Assembly: GCF_019578655.1 (NCBI RefSeq)
Contig: NC_063256.1
Coordinates: 10,354,001-10,418,000, forward strand
DNA from: Ricinus communis
Lineage: Eukaryota; Streptophyta; Magnoliopsida; Malpighiales; Euphorbiaceae
Length of the DNA: 64,000 bases
Direction of reading: 5' to 3'
In this document: piece after piece, positions 58,069 through 64,000 of the stretch
Position numbering within the stretch: position 1 is the first letter of the stretch
How the letters are laid out: the number at the start of each line of letters is the position of its first letter
The notes under the pieces: model-generated
Seen by the model: the letters and a program-made list of their open reading frames with translations, nothing else
Told to the model about the DNA's origin: nothing
Databases searched by the model: none
Made by a program: the position numbers and the translations under genes

Positions 58069-61000
58069 ATGCCAGCTCTAGTCTCAGTTAAAACCCCATC
58101 CAAGACAACGCCATTGCACAGTTCCCTTCCTCAAAACGACGATCAAATCTATAAAAACGACATCAAAACACCATCTCCGCTTCTAAAGCGAACCCCATCG
58201 CCCTCCTCCTCCAAAAAGACCCCAAATAAGCTCCCCGTCGACGAAAACCCGGATCTGGGTCCCTTTTTCTTAAAGCTCGCCCGAGATACCATTGCTTCCG
58301 GTGATAACCCGAATAAAGCCTTGGATTATGCGTCGCGTGCGTCAGTATCGTTCGAAAGGTGTTCGGGTTCGGGTCTGGAACTTACCATGAGCTTGCACGT
58401 GCTAGCAGCTACTTACTGTAGTTTAGGCCGGTTTGAGGAAGCGGTTCCGGTTTTAGAACGTTCCATTGAGGTCTCGGATCTTTCTCACGGGTTGGATAAT
58501 GCGTTGATGAAGTTTTCAGGATACATGCAGCTGGGTGACACGTATTGTATGTTGGGGCAGTTGGATCGGTCCATTTCGTGTTATGAGTCGGGTTTAAAGA
58601 TCCAGATTGAAGCGCTTGGGGATTTGGATCCTAGAGTTGCAGAGACATACAGGTAAAACCAAAGCATTTTACTATTGTAGTCTTAAACTATCAACCTCTA
58701 TTAAAATATGCAGTATTGGCATTATTAGCTTAATTTAGCTGTCTCTTTTTATTTATTTTCTTTATCTTATCCGGATGCTAAGTTGCGACTGGAGGCTCTA
58801 ATAAAAATAGCAAAACCCACCTAAAAGCTGCGCGCTCTATCATTGGGAAGATAGACCCCCGCATGTTTCTTGGATGATTGAATGGATCTGGCCTTTGCAT
58901 TGCAATTGAACACGAAGATGGAGAATCCTGAATTTTGTTTTTTCACTTTAAACTGAATTATTTCTTTCTTAAAATGCAACTGATCATATAATTAATTGAT
59001 TTGATTATTTCATTTTTTAGTCATGTTGGATAAGAAATAGATCAAAACTCATTTTCATAAATTACCATTTAGCCAAGGATAAGAGTTCATACATTCTGAG
59101 AAATTTCTCTTTCTTTCCCACACTGCACAATCATAAACTAGACCATGTGTCCAGTGAAAGACTGAAAGCGTATATCTTTTGAACTCATTTGTATTAATGT
59201 CATCAACACGTTGAAATGCCGACTCAAATTCTATATAACAGATTTAAAAATAATTCTATTAAAATGCTCTTGGTTTTGTATTTGCTAATTTGTAATTGTT
59301 ATTTTCTATTATAAGTTTGTAGAATACTTATACTCGTTTGGAAATGGTGTTGAAAGGTTGTTTGCTTTTGAAAAGGACAGGTATTTAGCCGAGGTCTATG
59401 TTCAAGCAATGCAATTTGATGAGGCAGAAAAGCTGTGCAAGAAGATCCTTGAAATTCACAGGAAGCATAGTGCACCGGATTCTCTTGTAGAAGCAGCTGA
59501 TCGCCGGCTTATGGCCCTTGTCAACGAAGCTAAGGGAGATTATGAATCTGCGCTTGAGCACCTTGTCCTTGCTAGCATGGTGATGATTGCTGGTGGTCTG
59601 GACAATGAGGTTGCTGCTATTGATGTCTGCATTGGCAACATTTATGTGTCTGTTTGCCGCTTTGATGAAGCCATTTTTTCCTACCAAAAAGCCCTAACAG
59701 TTTTCAAGTCTACCAAAGGTGACAACCATCCTACAGTAGCATCAGTCTTTATCCGCCTAGCAGATTTATATCACAAGACAGGCAAGCTAAGGGAGTCCAA
59801 GTCCTACTGTGAGAATGCCTTGAGAATATATTTGAGACCAGCTCCTGGAACCACTACTGAGGAGATTGCTGGTGGTTTGACAGAAATCTCAGCTATTTAT
59901 GAAGCTTTGAATGAGCCTGATGATGCACTGAAGCTCTTGCACAAGGCAATGAAGTTACTGGAAGACAGGCCAGGACAGCGTAGCACGATTGCAGGAATAG
60001 AATCACAGATGGGGGTTTTGTTTTACATGGTTGGGAGGTATGCGGATGCTAGAATCTCTTTTGAGAGTGCTGTAGCAAAGCTTAGGGCCTGTGGGGAGAG
60101 TAAATCAGCCTTCTTCGGAATCGTGTTGAACCAATTAGGATTGGCTTGTGTGCAACTGTACAAGATAGATGAGGCAGCTGAATTGTTTGAAGAAGCAAGA
60201 GTGATTTTAGAGCAGGAGTGTGGCACATATCACTTGGATACTCTTGGCGTGTATAGCAATCTTGCAGCAACTTATGATGCAATGGGCAGGTGAGAGTTCC
60301 TTCATGCTTATTGCTAAATTTAATGTAGTTATTTATCTTGCATGTTTGCATTGCTTCTTGCTATTTGCTATTGTCACCATCTGCTTCTGTTATAACATTA
60401 TTCAAAACTCCAGAAAATAACTGTTCTATCATATCCTGCATAACATGCAAAATCGGTATGCAGAAGCTGTTTTTGTGGAGGCATCTACCGATATATCTTT
60501 AGACCCACAACCACAAGGAATGAACACCTTATTAAAGCATATGTGGTCTTCATGTTAACTAGGGATTGACAAACTTACTTTTCTGAACTTCTAGTCATGG
60601 TGTTCCTGGGTTATAGCATTGAAGTTGACAGCTTTGGGGCCTTTTCTATTGCAGCATATTATTTGCTCATTTTAATATCAAACAATGTATCCAGTATCTT
60701 GCATGTTGGTGACTTAGAATGTTTAAAATCCACTTATTCTCCCTATTATATGACATTACAGAAGGGCAGGAGTTGGCGAAATAAGTAGAGGTTTAATAAA
60801 CTGCAGAACTATTCGTTCATATATTGGTTGTATCATATCATATAAGCAAACGTTAATATTTTATTATGGTTAAAACTTTTATCTTGAACAATTGGGATAC
60901 CTTTTACAGGGTAGGTGATGCAATTGAGATAATGGAGTACATCCTTAAGGTAAGAGAAGAAAAGCTTGGGACAGCAAATCCAGATGTTGATGATGAAAAG

Positions 61001-61141
61001 AAAAGGCTAGCTGAGCTCTTGAAAGAAGCCGGAAGGGCTAGGATCAAGAAAGGAAAGTCTCTTGAGAATCTGCTTGATTCCAACTCTGAGAGGATAAAAA
61101 AGGTTACAAAGAGGAAGTCTGGATTTGGTTTCAGAACTTGA
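58069..61141 (+). CDS. KLCR: Kinesin light chain-related (KLCR/CMU) TPR protein, complete
   Basis: Three exons, 58069-58652, 59381-60289 and 60910-61141, give 574 residues. Both introns split an Arg codon (AG|G) and have GT-AG ends (donors CAG|GTAAAA and CAG|GTGAGA). Residues 1-60 are Ser/Thr/Pro-rich and probably disordered. From ~107 a run of TPR motifs follows: LTMSLHVLAATYCSLGRFEE, GYMQLGDTYCMLGQLDRSI, YLAEVYVQAMQFDEAEKLC, then more across exon 2. The C-terminal tail is basic (ERIKKVTKRKSGFGFR). Plant KLCR/CMU proteins lack the motor role of animal light chains. They sit along cortical microtubules, bind IQD scaffolds and stabilise microtubule position during cellulose synthesis. Length is a little below the usual ~610-660 residues, with a short N-terminus. 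The ATG was chosen because the in-frame codons before it contain no other ATG. Confidence 0.95.
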
Positions 61142-64000
61142 ATCAGAATCTCTTGTAATGTTACATTTATACCACAGGATATGATTAAAATACCAAATTA
61201 TGATTTAAATGAATCTTTAAAATGTCTCTTCCCTGATAATCTCTGCCTTTCTTTTTATTTATCTGAATATTCTGCCCCTGCTTATAAGGGGTATTTACCG
61301 AAGGAAAATCTCAGACGTGATCGTACAAATGATTCCAATGGTTACTTTGCACTAATGCTGTTTTGATCTTCTCCTCACCTGATCAGCAAATTTTCAAGGG
61401 CATCTCAAGGATAACATATTAAGGCTTTACTTTATCTAACTATTTTTTATAATGCTTATTAAGGTTTTAATCTCCCTTCTATATATGCCCTATAATAATA
61501 ATTCAAAGATGTTTGAAAACCCAATATTTGAAATTTTAAAATTGATTATACTGTACCCTTACTTGAAAATCCTTCCAATTTTGAAAAGCTTTTTGAAATT
61601 ACTAGTTTTATTCTTCGCATGAATTATAATATGATTGGTTATTATTCACATACTAATGAATTAAAATAATAAAATAAAATAAAAATTTATAATGTTTATT
61701 ATCTTGATTTTAATTTTAGTTAGTTGATTAAAATATAGTATTTATAATTTTAAATAAATTAGTTAGTGGATTAAAATATAAAAATATAATCAATTAACTT
61801 TTGTAGCACTCATATTTATTTATACCATATAATTATTAAATTTTAGAAATATCAATTGTCTCTTTAGGTTAACAATTGTTGTCATTTTCAATTAGTAACG
61901 TTTTCATTTTAGTTATTTACAAAAGAAAGTAGTATTTAATTTTGAAATTTTATTAATAAATTTAATAAAACTTCCACCTATATATAAATTAAAAGTTATA
62001 TTTTTCTAACGGAGAAATTAATTTTTTTATTTATATGTATTGCATGTAGATATTAAATATTTAACTCTTTGTCATTTAAAAAATAAAATAGTACTATATA
62101 TTTTAAAATTTATCATTATAGGCGTTTCTAGTGTTTAGATAATAACAAAATTCTTAATCTATTAAGAAATATAGGGATAATAACAAAAAATTAATTTTGT
62201 AGTGTTTAGATAATAACAAAAAATAGTAATTTAATGCATTATATATACATTGAATTTTTTAATCTATTTATTAAAATTAATTTTGTCATTTTTTCTTTTT
62301 GGTATTGAGTCTTAAAGTATTTTGATAGCTCATCACATGCGGTTTTGCTTTTATTTGTTATGGCAAGATGACTTTATTAAAAAGATTAATAGTTATGAGG
62401 AATTAGGAGATGATCAAAAGAGAAAATAGACCTTCACAGAGACTATTCAAATACTTTAATGGGTTTATATTTTTTTTTTAAATTTACACTTTCAATAGTT
62501 AAAAATTATATTTTATAATAATATTAAAATTTTAACAGGGAAATTTTAAAGTTAGACTGATTCCTATAAATTGTTAAGATTCCTTATTAATAAATTTAAT
62601 TAGTAAATAATTTAATTAATCTATTTAATTAAACATTTAATAGAATATTTACATATTAACAAATAATTAGTAAATAATTTATCATCATTATTTAAAAGCT
62701 GATATAGCTTTATACTCTGTTCTCTCCCCTTCTTTATCTCCTTTTCCTTTCATCATATCTTTAAAAATTCACGAAAAGATTAATAACTTTAAATAAATTT
62801 ATTTTTTCTCCTCATTTTTTTCTCGCCTTCTCTTTCTTTAAGAGTAAATGAAGAAATTGTCAAAGTTGTAGAATCATTTTATTTGTTGTTGTTGTTGTGT
62901 GTATATGAACAAAGCAAACAATAACTTTAGGTGCAAAAGAGCATTTAACATTAACACAATTAAATATTTAGTATCAATAAAAAAAGAGCAACTAAATATG
63001 AAAAAGAGTAACAATAAGTAACAATTGTGACATTATAATATAAAAGTGGTACCTGATATCTGAAACCATTATAGAAAAAGAAATAATTAAATTTAATTCA
63101 TCAAAATTAAAGGAAATAAGAGTACAAGACCAAATTGCTTTGATGAACGCATTACAAAGGAAAGCAAAAGGCATTTTGAGCTTAATAAGAATTCCGACCT
63201 AAAATTTCTTTGCATTCAAATCATCAGTTAGAAAATTTAAAATTATCTTCATATTTTCGACTTTATAATCATTAACTTACGATTTTGCTTCTCTTTCTCA
63301 AGCAAGTTGTAATGTCTTTTCTGTCTTCTATTGCTGTTACACCTTTTAGGGATACTTTATAATTTTATTTTTGCCTAAAAAGATATTAATTTTATTAATA
63401 CAAATTTGTAAAAATTATAGATTGAAGAATTTTATTGGATTGTGAATTTTAATTAATTTAATTAATGTGATTGAATTTGAGAATTTGGTTGAATTGCTGT
63501 CATGGAAGCCATTAATTTTTTTTCAAATTTTTGAAGAGATGGGAAAGAAAAAGGAGAAGGAGAGAATAAGAAAAAAGGAGAAAAATGAGTATAAAAAAAA
63601 AATGAGAAGCCGCATCAACTTTTAAACAATGGTGTTAAGTTAATGTTTGAATGAGGGGTTTAAAATATAGATTTTTTATAATTTAAAAGTTTAACTAGTT
63701 GTTTATCCGTACGTTGCGTAACCGTTATTATTATTTTAATTTTTAGATATAATATAATAAATTTTTAATATTTAATATTAATTTATAATATTTTAAAAAA
63801 TAATAAATTAACTATTTTTAAATGTTCTTATTTTTCAAATTTATTAAACAATAATAAAAAATTATCTTAAAAATATTTATTAATTTAATAATAATATTGT
63901 ATAAATTAATATTATCAAAATAATTGATATTTTTATTTTTAGAATTATATTTATAATTAAAAATATTATTTTATTAGTGAATCTAATATTTAAAATATTT
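61142..64000. other. KLCR 3' UTR and AT-rich intergenic DNA
   Basis: The first ~250 bp are probably the KLCR 3' UTR. The rest is AT-rich and contains short repeats, including a GTT microsatellite near 62,884, but no protein frame with recognisable similarity, tRNA or element ends. Confidence 0.6.
62129..62221. repeat. Direct repeat, 71-bp period
   Basis: Two 22-bp copies beginning tagtgtttagataataac lie at 62129-62150 and 62200-62221, with a partial third match between them near 62,174. Confidence 0.65.

Larger units (their letters stand above)
53593..58381. repeat. Tandem unit 4 (partial), running into the parental KLCR gene
   Basis: Homology to units 1-3 starts at the common motif and ends at ...tctggaac (58381), after which the DNA continues as intact KLCR, not telomeric repeats. 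This copy is thus the likely original arrangement on the right side. Confidence 0.92.

Noticed and set aside
9537..58381. CRISPR array or bacterial operon explanation for the regular repeats
   Set aside because: The unit is 14.7 kb, spliced and eukaryotic; there are no short repeat-spacer arrays.

Overview
The window is nuclear DNA from a flowering plant, almost certainly a eudicot. It has AT-rich intergenic DNA, spliced genes with GT-AG introns, a nuclear-type tRNA-Gly(CCC), a plant-only DVL/RTFL peptide gene, a GH100 neutral invertase pseudogene, a plastid-type P-II gene (GLB1), a kinesin-light-chain-related gene (KLCR), a Ty3-type LTR retroelement with an initiator-Met primer site, and CCCTAAA telomeric motifs. 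The P-II C-terminus keeps the GGRSDM stretch that Brassicaceae lack, so a crucifer is unlikely.

Left flank (1-9,536): about 5 kb of gene-free AT-rich DNA, a 48-residue DVL/RTFL peptide gene (+), a small plant protein of unknown function (-), tRNA-Gly(CCC), and a wrecked neutral/alkaline invertase pseudogene (-). The invertase has lost its catalytic core and is cut off at its 5' side by a rearrangement breakpoint.

Tandem array (9,537-58,381): three full copies of a ~14.65-14.74 kb unit (9,537-24,179; 24,180-38,854; 38,855-53,592) and a partial fourth copy (53,593-58,381). From left to right each unit has: the N-terminal exon joined to GLB1 (-); a conserved 97-residue one-helix membrane protein gene (-); a shared, apparently bidirectional promoter; the first ~314 bp of KLCR coding sequence (+); three CCCTAAA repeats at the junction; the promoter, 5' leader and introns of an unidentified gene (-); a 3.5-kb non-autonomous Ty3-type LTR element; and the rest of GLB1 (-), which meets the N-terminal exon of the next unit. 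The fourth copy runs on into the complete KLCR gene (58,069-61,141, three exons, 574 residues), which looks like the parent of the three truncated copies.

The three retroelements occupy the same site, and their two LTRs differ from each other by about 13 substitutions, so the element inserted before the array expanded. It keeps gag and protease but lacks the RT, RNase H and integrase cores. Each LTR has a perfect four-module heat shock element upstream of its TATA box. Many differences between units fall at CAG/CTG triplets and in homopolymers. This pattern does not fit cytosine deamination and may partly reflect consensus error in a methylated tandem array, so frameshifts inside the array should be read with caution.

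Right flank (61,142-64,000): AT-rich DNA without a recognisable gene.
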